A stretch of DNA of 64,000 nt from Corylus avellana (taxonomy: Eukaryota; Streptophyta; Magnoliopsida; Fagales; Betulaceae): assembly GCF_901000735.1 (NCBI RefSeq), contig NC_081543.1:19820079-19884078 (forward strand), in the 5' to 3' direction. This document shows positions 35,101 through 47,100 of the stretch, piece after piece. The position numbers and the translations under genes were made by a program. Every line of letters begins with the position of its first letter. Position 1 is the first letter of the stretch. The notes beneath the pieces were generated by a model. That model had not been told where the DNA came from. It saw nothing but the letters and a program-made list of their open reading frames with translations, and ran no database searches.

Positions 35101-38100
35101 AGGTAATCGTTCAATTATGGATAGTGGAGAATAGCCCCATTGTGTTTAATGTGGACTGTTTGGAGAGAGCGGAATGCACGATGTTTTGAAGATCATGAGA
35201 AGACACATGACAAGCTCAAAAACATGTTGGTCAAGACCCTACTCAATTGGGCGGGGGCTTTTAATGTTTTCCAATTTCCTACTTTGTCTCAATTTGTGGA
35301 TTTTTGTTCTTTTTTTGGCCTTTAGTGAGACCTTTCTTTATATATATCCTGTGTACTAAGGCTTTTCAATGAATTAATTGTTTATCAAAAATAAAAGGCG
35401 CAACTTTTGGATTTTTTGGATCCAATCATCTAGCTACATGTCGCTCTCTTCTCTCTCTTCCAACCTCGCCTGAGAATAGGCGCGTGGGTGGCGCGTGGTT
35501 ACTGGTTGGGGGTCTAGTTTTTTGCTGGTGATCTAGGGAGCGGTATGGCTACTTCGAGAAAGTGGATTGTGGAGTCCAAAACTTTCGAGTTTCTGATTAA
35601 GAGTGGGGTTTCAGGGGTGAGAATTTTCGAAAGAGGCAATAGGAAACAAAAAACCATCTTCTTGCACAAGGATGAGGTGGTGTGGTTGGCACGCATTATA
35701 GAAGACCTGGTGGCAGTGGATTCTTCAGAGGTTTTTTGGGACCAATCCAGAGCAAGGTATCCACGGATAATTGCACAGAAATGTGCTAACAGACATGGGA
35801 GGTTCCTGACAATTGAAGAATTTGATGGTAGGCATAGGAGTGGCTCGGTCATTATACCAGAAGGACGTCATGGTCAAGGATGGAAACGTCTCATTACGGA
35901 GGTGCACTTCGCCAAGCTTTCCCTGTGTGAGCCTAGGGAGGTTAGGGAAGTTATTAAGAAAAATGATGAAGGGGGGAGAAGAAATAGCTACGTGGAAGTT
36001 ATGGGGTCATCGCTGCAGACGACAGAGGACTGTTTCGATACTTTCACTGAGCCAATTGCCAGGGTCCCAAGGTGGTTGAAGGAGGTTTCTGTAGTGAAGA
36101 ATAAGCAAGACCAGCTTTCGGATACACAGGAGGAGGGTCTACATGAGTCCCTAGCCGCAGTGAGGTCGGACAGGGGCGGTATGGAGGGTCCGAAGAAGAA
36201 TCAGCGTTTTGATGGGGAGGGAACGAGCAACCCAAAGGTAGGGGAGTTACTGGGTCTTCACGGCGGAGCTTCGGCGAGCAGGTTTCCAGTTCAGGCGAGC
36301 AGGTTGATCACCACGACGAGTCTGCCAGTCTCAGTAAGCGGAGCTGATCATGTGAAGGGACGGGAGGGGGCAGGTAGTCCTGTCGTGCAAGCCTGGTTTC
36401 GTGTTAAAGAGGACTTAATTAATGCAAAGGAGACGCTGGTAAGATTGAGAGGCGAGGTGGACGTGGGGCTCGACAGAATTGCGAGGGCTATCAGATTTGT
36501 GGAAGGCCTGAGTGCTCTACCTAGGCCTGGGGGATCGTGTGATTATGGGCTAGTAGGAGGGGAAAATCATATGAAGGAAGTAGCCCAGCCCAGGAAGGTT
36601 TATTGGGGTAGGCCCAAGCATGGTAAGAGATACCATCCGGTCAAGACTTATTTTAGGAGGAAAGCTGTTCGGCCCGTCGAGAAAGGGGAGGCATCGGATG
36701 GAGGTTCGAAGCTGGTGGATGTGCCGGAGAGCTCGTCAGGAGGCCCTGTCGCTCCGGTGGGCCTCGCCGGTAGTCCCGAGGTTAGGCCGATGTCCTGCGA
36801 CAGGGTGTCCCATGCCGGGTCTGTCTCGCAAACTGTCCCTTCGTCTCCGGCAGAGGTGCCGACAGAGGTCGTCCAGTCCAGTGAGGGGGAGGAGAGAAAT
36901 AATCCGGCAAGTGAGGGTGGTCTGGGAGATGTTCCGACGGTGGGTCCTAGTTTCAAGGCTACGGTGGTGGCGAATTTAAGTGATCAAGCATCGGCTCCTC
37001 CGGTCGGTGAGCTGGACTGCTTGAAGGGAGGCCCAAAGTCTCTGGTGGGAGTCGCCGGTATCTATTCCAGTTCCGAGGAGAGGTTGTTGTCTTGGGACAG
37101 GGAGGTCGTTTCGGCCCTGGAGTTAGCAACCACATCTCCGTCAGAGGTGCCGACTAAGGAAGACATGCTCAGTGAGGGGGCGGCGAGTCCGGCAAGGGTT
37201 GACACTTTGGGAGATATATTGACGGCGGACTCCTTGGTCGAGGTTACGGAGACGATGGGTTCCTCGATGAAGACGCAGGGGCCTCTACCCAGTCTGGTGA
37301 AGGGGCTGGTCGACCAAGGTGATCTCAAGGGGGTCTTGGGTGTCTCTGTTTCTGGGATTCTGGGTAAGCAGCCTGGCAGTGGGGTGTCTCCGGAATTCTC
37401 TGGGTCTGCTACCAGCGTCGGTGAGGAGGTCAAGATGGGAGGTTCTCAGGGTGCTTCTGTGAAGGGTTTTCTGGGTAAGGAGACGGGCGTTGCATATCAC
37501 AGACTGATAACCTATATGGAGCTTCTACAGAAGTGGTGGGTTCTAGCTACCAGGATTCTTTTGTCCCAGATTCTGTTCAGGAGACACAGTTGGAGGTGCA
37601 GGAGAGAAATTTTATCATTCAGGCTTGCAAGGAAGTTGGCCTAACTTGTGATGGTGAGGAAGGTAAGCTTGAGGAGACCATTGGGGGGCTTCTGGCCGAC
37701 AACAGAGGCAAAGAAGTGGAGAGGGCAGTGTGCACTCCTATTATCAAAAAAGGTAAGAGGGAGCTTATTAATTTGCAGTCCTCTGTTAATTTTCTGGAGC
37801 ATTCATCAAGGGAAAGAAATAAGGGGAGGGTCAGTCGAGTTAAATCATGAAGCTGAAAATTCTTTCATGGAATGTGAGAGGTTTGAATGAGAGGGATAAA
37901 AGGTTGAGGGTTAGAAATTTGCTTAGAAATTGGAAGGCTGATGTTGTTTGTTTCCAAGAGACTAAGATGGATTTCATTTCGTACAATTTGGTGAGGAGCT
38001 TATGCGGATGTCCGTATGTGGAGTGGTGCTTTGTTCCTTCCATTGGGGCTTCGTGGGGTATATTGCTCATGTGGGACAAGAGGGCTGTGGAGAAGGTAGA

Positions 38101-41100
38101 TATAGCGTTGGGAAGTTATGTGGAGGCTTGTTCCTTCAAGAATATTGAGCATGGTTTCGAGTGGGCGTTTGCGGGGGTATATGGTCCTAACAGAGCTATT
38201 ACTAGGCGTTTACTTTGGGAGGAATTGGCAGGGATCATGAGTTGCTGGGACGTCCCGTGGTGTACTGGTGGGGACTTCAATGTCACTCTTTATTCTAGTG
38301 AAAGGTCAAGGGGAGCTCATTCTCGGTCGGCAATGAGGAATTTTGGTGAGTTCATTTCGGAACAGGGCCTCATGGACCTTCCCTTAGTGGGGGGAATTTC
38401 TACTTGGTCAAACAATAATTCTTGGTCTAGGCTTGATCGGTTTCTTGTTACCCCGGATTGGGAAGCCCGCCACCCGGACTTGCGCCAAAAGAGGTTGCTT
38501 CGGGTTTGTTCTGATCATGCTCCTATTATTTTGGATTGTAGCTCTCATGAGGGAGGTAAAAGGCCTTTCAAGTTTGAGAATATGTGGCTTAAAGTGGAGG
38601 GTTTTGTGGACAAAGTGCGCAGCTGGTGGGACTCGTATCTTTTTCAGGGTACTCCGAGTTTCATCCTTTCCAAGAAGTTGCAAGCTCTAAAGTGGGATTT
38701 AAGGAGATGGAATGCTCAAGATTTTGGCAACGTGGGGGTTGGGATTAAGGATCGTATGGAAGATCTCAAAGCTCTGGATAGGGTGGAGGAAGAAAGAGGG
38801 TTATCCGCGGAAGAGATCGAGAAGAAAAAGGTGCTCGCTAGGGAGTTAGAAACCTCTCTCCTTCAAGAAGAAATTAGTTGGAGGCAAAAATCAAGAATCC
38901 GTTGGTTGAAAGAGGGTGACAAGTGTACTAAATTCTTCCATCGGATCGCTAATGCCAACCGTAGACAGAACTATATTGAGTCTTTGAACATTCATGGAAC
39001 TACTACCTCTGATCAAGAGGCTATTAGTAATCATATTACTCGCTTTTATGAGACTCTATTCACAGAGCCCCTTAGTTGGAGACCGAGGTTGGACAATCTT
39101 CAATTCGATATGTTGGAGGATGAAGAGTCTTCTAGCCTAGAAGTTTCTTTTGAGGAAAGGGAGGTGTGGGAGGTGGTCAAAAAAATGGATAGGGACAAGG
39201 CTCCAGGCCCGGATGGTTTTTCTATGGCTTTCTTTCAGGATTGTTGGGAGGCGATCAAAAAGGATGTCATGGCTGTTTTTGTGGAGTTCTATGATCGAGG
39301 TAAATTCGAAAAAAGTCTCAATGCTACATTCATTGCTCTCATTCCGAAGTCGCATGGGGCTTCCGATCTGAAGGACTTCCGTCCTATTAGTCTTGTGGGA
39401 GGGATTTATAAGATCATTGCGAAGGTCTTAGCCAACAGAATGAGGGGAGTCATGAACCGGGTCATATCCAATCCGCAAAACGCTTTTGTCAAAGGTAGAC
39501 ATATTTTGGATTCGGTGCTTATTGCCAATGAATGCCTGGACAGCCGTCTCAGATCCGGGGATCCCGGCCTCTTGTGTAAGTTGGATATGGAGAAGGCTTA
39601 TGATCACATGAACTGGAAGTTTCTACTCTATTTATTAAGAAGGTGCGGATTCGGCGACAAATGGTGCTCTTGGATTGAGCATTGTATCTCGTCCGTGCGG
39701 TTCTCGGTGTTGATCAATGGTTCGCCCTCCGGTTTCTTTGTGAGCTCGCGTGGGGTTAGACAAGGTGATCCTCTATCGCCTTTTTTGTTCATTTTGGTCA
39801 TGGAGGCTTTTAGCAGGATGATTAATGCCTCCATTAGTAGGGGCTTCATCAACGGGTTCTATGTGGGTGCCAGGGAGCATAAGCGGGTTTCGATCTCCCA
39901 TCTTCTTTTTCCTGATGATACTTTGGTGTTTTGTGAGGCAGAACCGAAACATGTTAGATTTATTAAAGCCCTCAGTATAGGCTTCGAGGCGGTTTCCGGG
40001 CTAAAAATTAATCGGGCCAAGTCTGTTTTGGTCCCAGTCGGAGATTCAGTTGAGACAGATGAGTTGGCCGGCGTTTTGGGTTGTAGCACTAGCTCTCTTC
40101 CCTTGAAGTATCTGGGTCTTCCGCTAGGGGCTTCCTTCAAGCAGTTGGCTGTTTGGGATGATATGGTGGAGAAAATTGCTAGAAGGTTGGCCTCTTGGAA
40201 GCGTTCTTATTTGTCCAAGGGGGCGAGGCTCACCCTCATCAAGAGCACCTTATCCAATCTTCCCACCTATCTTCTATCTCTGTTTCCCATCCCTATCTCC
40301 GTGGCGAATCGTATTGAGAAGATTCAACGGGATTTTTTATGGGGAGGTTTTAAGGATGAGCCCAAGTTCCATTTGGTCAGTTGGCACGAGGTTTGTTCTC
40401 CGATTGCTGAGGGAGGTCTAGGGATTCGGAGCTTGCGCCTTTTCAATCAAGCCCTCTTGGGGAAATGGTTATGGAGATTTGCAAATGAAGAAGAAGCTTG
40501 GTGGAGAAGTATCTTGGTGGCTAAGTATGGGGTGGTTTGGGGTGGTTGGCGTTCAAATGTTCCTCATGGAACGCATGGGGTAGGGTTATGGAAACACATT
40601 TGTGGGGTTTGGAGGTCGTTTCGGTGCCACTTCAGATTAGTTCCCGGTTTGGGGGGGAAGGTCAAATTTTGGGAGGATTGTTGGTGCGGCGAGACGCCTC
40701 TCAAAGATGTTTTTCCGGGCCTTTTTAATATAGCCCGCAACAAGGATGCCTCCATTGCGGATATCCGGGAGTGTGTAAATGGGATGGTGCACTGGAACGT
40801 TATTTTTACCCGTAGTATCCATGATTGGGAGGAGATGGCCTTAGCCTCTTTCTTCTCTCTCTTGTATTCGTCTCCGATCCGGGGGGAAGGGGATGACCGA
40901 ATGTGGTGGATTCCTTCAAGTAAAGGGAAGTTCGAGGTCCGCACTTTCCACAGGAGGCTTGCCCTTAAGGAGCCTAACCATTTCCCGTGAAGAAGGATTT
41001 GGCGTACTAAGGCTCCTTTGCGAGTGGCGTTTTTTGCATGGTCGGCCGCTCTTGGGAAATCTCTCACACTGGATAATGTTCAGAAGAGAGGTATTGTTGT

Positions 41101-44100
41101 GATTAATCGTTGTTGTATGTGTGAGGCGGATGGGGAGTCTGTGGATCATCTCTTCCTTCATTGTGGGGTCGCGCGCAAGTTGTGGGAGGTCATCTTCTCT
41201 CGCTTTAACTTGAGTTGGGTTATGCCTAGAAGCGTCATGGAGATGTTTGCCAGTTGGTGGGCGGGAGGTAGAACTAGTAGTGCTGTGGTTTGGAAGATGG
41301 CTCCCTTGTGTCTCCTATGGTGTCTTTGGAAGGAAAGGAATGCGAGATGTTTCGAGGATTTGTCGAGGAACCTAGAGGATCTTATTCACTTCTTTTTGTA
41401 CACCTTATTCACATGGACAGCAGGATGGCTTGCTCCTTTAGTGATCGATTTTTCTGATTTTCTCTTTATGTTCTCTTCTTCTTTCTCCCCTACTTAGTCG
41501 CTCTCTTGTATACTTCCTGTGTACTAGGGTTGCGCCCCTCTGCGCTCTTAATGCATTATTACTTATAAAAATAAATAAATTGTTTATCAAAAAAAATAAA
41601 TCAAATGAGAATCAAGGTCTAAAGCATATATGGCCTAAGCATTCAGCCCAGCATGCACCAATATGATAATACTAGTAAAGAAACTTTTCATTTTTTTATT
41701 GAGTACATATAATTTCCAAGTCCAGCATGCATCAATATTATTAGTAATGGAATTTTGCATCCCAACCCAAGAAGGATAACTTGAGGAAGAAGAGACGTCA
41801 TAATGACGAATTGATATTGTATGTGTAAGAAGAGTGGGGAAACCATTGATCATATTTTGCTCCATTGCGAAGTGGCCAGAGACTTATGAGTGATTCAATC
41901 TTCCGTATTTTTGGGATAGAGTGGGTCATGCCCTAACAGCCGGTGGAGTTATTGACTTGTTGGAGAGGTCAATTTCGAAGTCATTGCAATATTGAAATTT
42001 GGAAGATGATTCTTATGTACTTAATGTGGTGTATTTAGAGATAACACAATGCTAGAATTTCTTTATCTGTGTTCTCCTCCTCCATCTTAATTGGGTTCTT
42101 CTCTTGTATTCTTCACGTGTACTTAGGTTACACCCTTATGGACTTTTTATGAGATTTAATTACTTATAAAAAAAAGTCAAGGCTTAGATTAAGAGGGGCT
42201 TGTCATACTCCCTTCTTGGCTCTGATGCCTCCTTTAAGCTTCATTGGAGATTTTATGGTCCCCAATTTAAGAAAAAATTAAGTAAAATGACTTCATCAGC
42301 AAAGATGAATGAGGATAGACTTTCTAGTATCCATGGAGCAATAAAATGACTTTAAAAACAAAAAGAAGAAGCATGAGCATAGGAAAAAGATTATGTGGTA
42401 AATTATGCTAAAAAGTTTTACAGAAGAATTGATGTTATCCTGTACTTTTTAAACCTTCTTGCATCCAGTCATTGCAAATACTAAGCAACATGACAAATTC
42501 ACGAATATACAAACAATTTGTTGAGGAAAACAAAGATAAAAAAGGCCATACAAGAACATGAATTTGATATAATAGGCAAAAACCTGAAGTATGGAGTCCA
42601 CCTCGCGAATGTGTGATAAAAATTTATTACCCAACCCCTGCAATAAGAGAATTAAAAAAAAATTGAGTTGATGCCTACCTACCTATTTGCAGTCTAATCT
42701 ATAAGACAGGCATGGTGAAACAAAACAAAACAAATAAATATATATCAATGAGAAATGTTATACACACTCCCATTCTCGCACTCCAAAGTGCACACTCCCT
42801 AACGTGACAATCAAAATCATCATTGAATTTTAGATGAATCACTATTGGATCTAATGGTAATTTTGACTACCACGTTAGGGAATGTGGGAGTGAGAGTGTA
42901 TATAGCATTTCTCTATATCAATATAGAGATTCAATGATAGCAAAAGCAAACTAGAACTAGTGAAAGACAAAGAATGTCACCTCCCCTTGACTGGCACCCT
43001 TGACAAGCCCAGCAATATCTACAAGCTCTATGAATGCTGGGACCGCTCTTTGAGATTTGCTGAGATCAGAAAGTACTTGGAGACGAGGATCTGGTACTGC
43101 AACAATCCCTATGTTTGGCTCTATCGTGCAAAAAGGAAAATTAGCAGCTTGAGCCTTTCCATTCTCAACCTACACATATAAACTTACCATACATCAATAT
43201 TATGTATACCTAAAAAACACTTCATAGAACATAAAAACATAAATCCGGAACTACGAAGTAAGAATCATCAAGCAACATGATCAATAAAGTGGCAAAAAGA
43301 AGAAAAAACAAGTAGCTACATTGCACAATGTCAAAGTAAGAAACCGTATATGTGACCATAATAACTAACTCATTAGTATGACAGTTGCCAAAGCCAAGCT
43401 CTACTTTCTTGCATCAAAACATAATTTTAGTACCCGCATTAAAATATCTCTAGTGTTACTCCATCTCAATCTAAGATTCCTTCAATAAATCAAAAATATG
43501 CACAAATTGAAATGTACACAAGTAAGCGTATATCCATGAGGTATATTCAACACAACGTAACATACCAAATGGTCAATGGATGGAGTAGCATTTTACTATA
43601 TTAAGTTATGCATCTTATGAATAGTCACCGGAAGTAGGTCGTCATCGGAATTATTCGAGGTTTTTCCGTTTTTATGATTTTGAATTAGCGATGGGTTATT
43701 TGGGTTTCTTTTGCATGGAATCTAAATTGTTTGAGATTCATTCTGATGTGAAAGGGGGTTTTCACATCAGAATGAATCTGGAAGGGCTGTCTAGAATTCT
43801 TGGTGGGTGGCTTTGTTGCTGTTAGAAGAGTTAGGGTTTGAGTCATTAGGGTTTTGGGGGTAATTTAGTCTTCAAGGTATTTCCCTAATCCTATATAATA
43901 GGATGCTTGTATTAGGTTAACATAAGTTGAATAATACAATAGCTTCCACCTTTGGTGTCTAAACCGTTCATACAAACTTTAACATGGTATCAGAGCCTTA
44001 GGGTTTGAATCCTTGGGCGCCCTTTGTTTGTAGTAGTATTTTTCCGCTATATTTGTGTTGTTTTGTTTAGTGCTTTTCTGGTGGCAGCACCGCCCATGTG

Positions 44101-47100
44101 GGCATAATGCCCACACGGGCAGTGCCTTGGTAGCAGAATTTTTTTTGTTTTACAGTGATCGGAGGAACACCTCCGGTGAAAAAAAAAAAAAAAAACATTA
44201 TTGTCATTGCTGCTGGGGTGCGAGTTCTTGTTGCTCGGTGTGATGGCTAGCATGTTCTGTGGTGGCCAAAGTCTTTTGTGGTGGCCGGTGAAGTTGCGGC
44301 GACCATCGGAAAAAAAATAATAATAATCGGTTGTTTGATGTTTTTGTTGTTGAAACGTTGATATGTGGTCATCGTTTGATATTGTAGTTGCTGTTTTTGA
44401 ACTAGCCGGAATATTCTATCTTCTCCGGCGAGTCCCAGGGATACTTCGGTGAAGGTCCGGCAAAGCTCTGGTGACTGTTCAGTTTGACTTTTCTGCTGTT
44501 TTTTCTTCTATTTTTGGTTTTGCCGATGTGGTCTGCCCATCTCTGGCCAGTTTTGAAGCTCCAGAGAAGTTTTTTTTCCTAGTAGCTGTTTTCCGGCGTA
44601 ACTTGTTGGTTAATCACGCAAAAAAAAAAAAAAAAAATTTGTTGTTGGTTGTTGGTGATCGATGTATCCGACCAGCCTTGGTGTTTTGTGGCAAGAACCG
44701 ATCCCAAGTTGTTATTAATCGATGTATCCGACCGGCCGTGGTGTTTTACGGCTAGAACCGATCCCAAGATCGTTGTATCCGACCAGGCTTGGATTCTCCA
44801 GCGAGAATCGATCCAATGTTGTTAGTGATCGATATATCCGACCGGCCTTGGTGTTTTGTGGCGAGATCCGATCAAATCTTGGTTGTTCAAGTTTCTGATG
44901 AGTTTTCGACCGGCGTTGAAGTTTTATTTAATTATCTTGTTATTTGTATTATGTGCTCCAAGCTGTTCCAGCTTGAGGGGGAGTGTTAGAGTATGCTTTT
45001 CTAGTTGTTTTTCGTTTGCTTGTATCTTCCAAGCTGGAGTTATATGATGTATATGCTCTAGCTTGAGGGGGAGTGTTAGAAGAGTTAGGGTTTGAGTCAT
45101 TAGGGTTTGAGTCATTAGGGTTTTGGGGGTAGTTTAGTCTTTATGGTATTTCCCTAATCCTATATAATAGGATGCTTGTATTAGGTTAACATAAGTTGCA
45201 TAAGTTGAATAATACAATAGCCTCCACCTTTTGTGTATAAACCGTTCATACAAGCTTTAACAATTGCCAATTAAGTACTTGGGTTTTCCTTTGGGTGAAC
45301 TGTATAAGGCTTCCAACATTTGGTGTAACATTATAGAGAAAACGGATAATAAATTGGTAGGGTGGAAGAGGTTGTATTTATCTAAGGGAGGCAGGTTAAC
45401 ATTGATTAAAAGCACTCACTCAAACTTACCCACATATGTTCTCTCACTCTTCCCTATTTAGTGGGAGTGGCAAATCGAATAGAAAAAATCCAAAGAGATT
45501 TCCTGTGGGGAGGAATTGGTGATGAATTGAAGTTTCATTTGGTGAATTGGTCGAAGGTTTGGACTCTGATGAAGTTAGGGGGGTTAGGGGTGCAAAACTT
45601 GATTCAGTTTAATAGTGCATAGTCGGGCAAGTGGTTGTGGAGGTATGCGACGGAACGGGATGCTTTGTGGAGGAAATTAGTGGAAGTTAAATATGAGAAT
45701 CAAATGGGTGATTGGTGTTCTAAGGAGGTAGGGGGAACTTATGGAGTGGGAGTGTGGAAATGTATTCAAAGGGGGCGGGAAGGTTTTGCGCGTCATGTGC
45801 AGTATGATATATGAGATGGTTCTAAAGTGTTATTTTGGCATGATGTGTGGTGTAGGGAACTTCCATTGAAGATAGTATTTCCAGAATTGTACAATATTGC
45901 ATGTAACAAGGATGCGTGGTGGAGGAGAATATGGAGATCCTGAATGGTCTCATTCATTGGAATGTTCTGTTTATTCGCCCTGTGCATGATTGGGAACTTG
46001 ATGTGGTCTCGGGATTTTTCGAATGGTTCTATTCCCAAAAAATTAGAGATGGAGGTGAGGATAAAATTTGTTGGATTCCTTCAAAAATGAATGTATTTGA
46101 AGTAAAGTCTTACTATCAGGCTTTATCTACTCCGGCACAGGCGTTTGGTCCTTGGAAGAGTATTTGGAAGGTGATGGCACCCCCAAGAGTGGCGTTTTTT
46201 GTGTGGACAGCGGCTCAAGGAAAAATCCTAACTTTAGACAATCTACGAAAGACAAATATTATGGCGATGAAGTGGTGCTATATGTGTAAACAATGTGGAG
46301 AGTCCATTGACCATTCATTTCTGCATTGTGAGGTTGCAACTAAGATGTGGAACGTGTTTCTTCAACTCTTAGGTGTTGTTTGGGTTATGCCGCGAAAGGT
46401 GATTGATTGCTTGCGGAGTAGGAGGGGACAGTTAGGTAATCGGCTTGCTTTGCGCATATGGAGGATAACTCTATTGTGTGTGATGTGTCTAAGGCGAGAA
46501 TGGAATGCATGAAGCTTTGAGGATCGTGAGAGTGGCTTGCTTGAGTTGAAGAAGTTGGCACTACATACTATGCTTTCATGGACAGTGAATTGGTCTCATT
46601 CGCATGTGTATACGTAATCTGATTTTTTTTTTTTTTTTTTGTGATAAATAAGTAATTTATTGAAAAGTGCAGAGAAGCGCAACCCTAATATACAGGATGT
46701 ATAGAAACAAAGGCCCCACTAAAGGCAAAAAGAGGAACATAAAGACAAAATTTGAGGCATAGTAGAAAATTGAGACACATTCAAAGTGTCAGCCCAATGA
46801 AATAGAGTTTGGATAAACAACTTTTTGAGCTCTTCTAGCGACCTTTCTTGATCTTCAAAACATCTTGCATTCTGCTCTCTCCAAATAGTCCACATTAGAC
46901 ACAGTGGGGCTATCCACCACACCTCCTTTGCTGAACTATTACCTCTCTAACCGTGCCAACAAGCTAACAAATCTACCACCCCTCCAAACATGACCCATGT
47001 GACATCAAAAAGAGTAAATAACACACTCCATAGAGCTCGTGCCACTTCACGATGAAGGAGAAGATGGTTGACAAACTCACCACTCTGCTTACACATACAA

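Larger units (their letters stand above)
35397..41577 (+). mobile_element. Full-length, nearly intact L1-type LINE
   Basis: 6.2 kb: 5' UTR of about 148 bp, ORF1 (35545-37850), ORF2 (37847-41497), and the 3' end with GGTTGCGCCCCTCTGCGC and ATTACTTATAAAAATAAAT. Flanking direct repeats AATTGTTTATCAAAAATAAA (35376-35395) and AATTGTTTATC plus an A-rich run ending ATAAA (41578-41600) are the target duplication, derived from the tail of the LINE to its left. Only two ORF lesions were found: a frameshift near 37505 in ORF1 and a TGA at 40988-40990 in ORF2. This indicates recent insertion. It lies in intron 3 of YchF, antisense to the gene. Confidence 0.95.
43820..45262 (+). mobile_element. Non-autonomous LTR retroelement (1.44 kb)
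   Basis: Direct LTRs at 43820-43984 (165 bp) and 45074-45262 (189 bp, with an extra GGGTTTGAGTCATTA copy and an extra TTGCATAAG), both TGTTAGAAG..TTTAACA. The primer-binding site TGGTATCAGAGCC is at 43985-43997, and the purine tract CTTGAGGGGGAG precedes the right LTR. The possible TSD is GTTGC (43815-43819) and ATTGC (45263-45267), one mismatch. The interior has no gag or pol and must be mobilised by another element. Its interior and LTR match the 3' part of the copia chimera at 24859-25620. Confidence 0.9.
43640..46617 (+). mobile_element. LINE with large internal deletion, split by an LTR element
   Basis: The left part (43640-43819) has an ORF1 start [20 protein letters not shown]. It then passes through a perfect hairpin to ORF2 sequence EGLSRILG near 43780. 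The right part (45263-46617) resumes with [56 protein letters not shown] and the finger [19 protein letters not shown]. The LTR element at 43820-45262 sits between EGLSRILG and LPIKYLG. All of the endonuclease and most of the RT are deleted. The poly-A tail is absent; it abuts an opposing LINE at 46622. Confidence 0.85.

Noticed and set aside
36620..36979. Arg-rich 119-codon frame within LINE ORF1
   Set aside because: Same-strand alternative frame of the ORF1 Ser/Val-rich region; no start context or homology.
44657..44876. Possible CRISPR-like or satellite array
   Set aside because: Only about four imperfect units with variable spacing, inside a plant LTR element; a normal internal tandem repeat.
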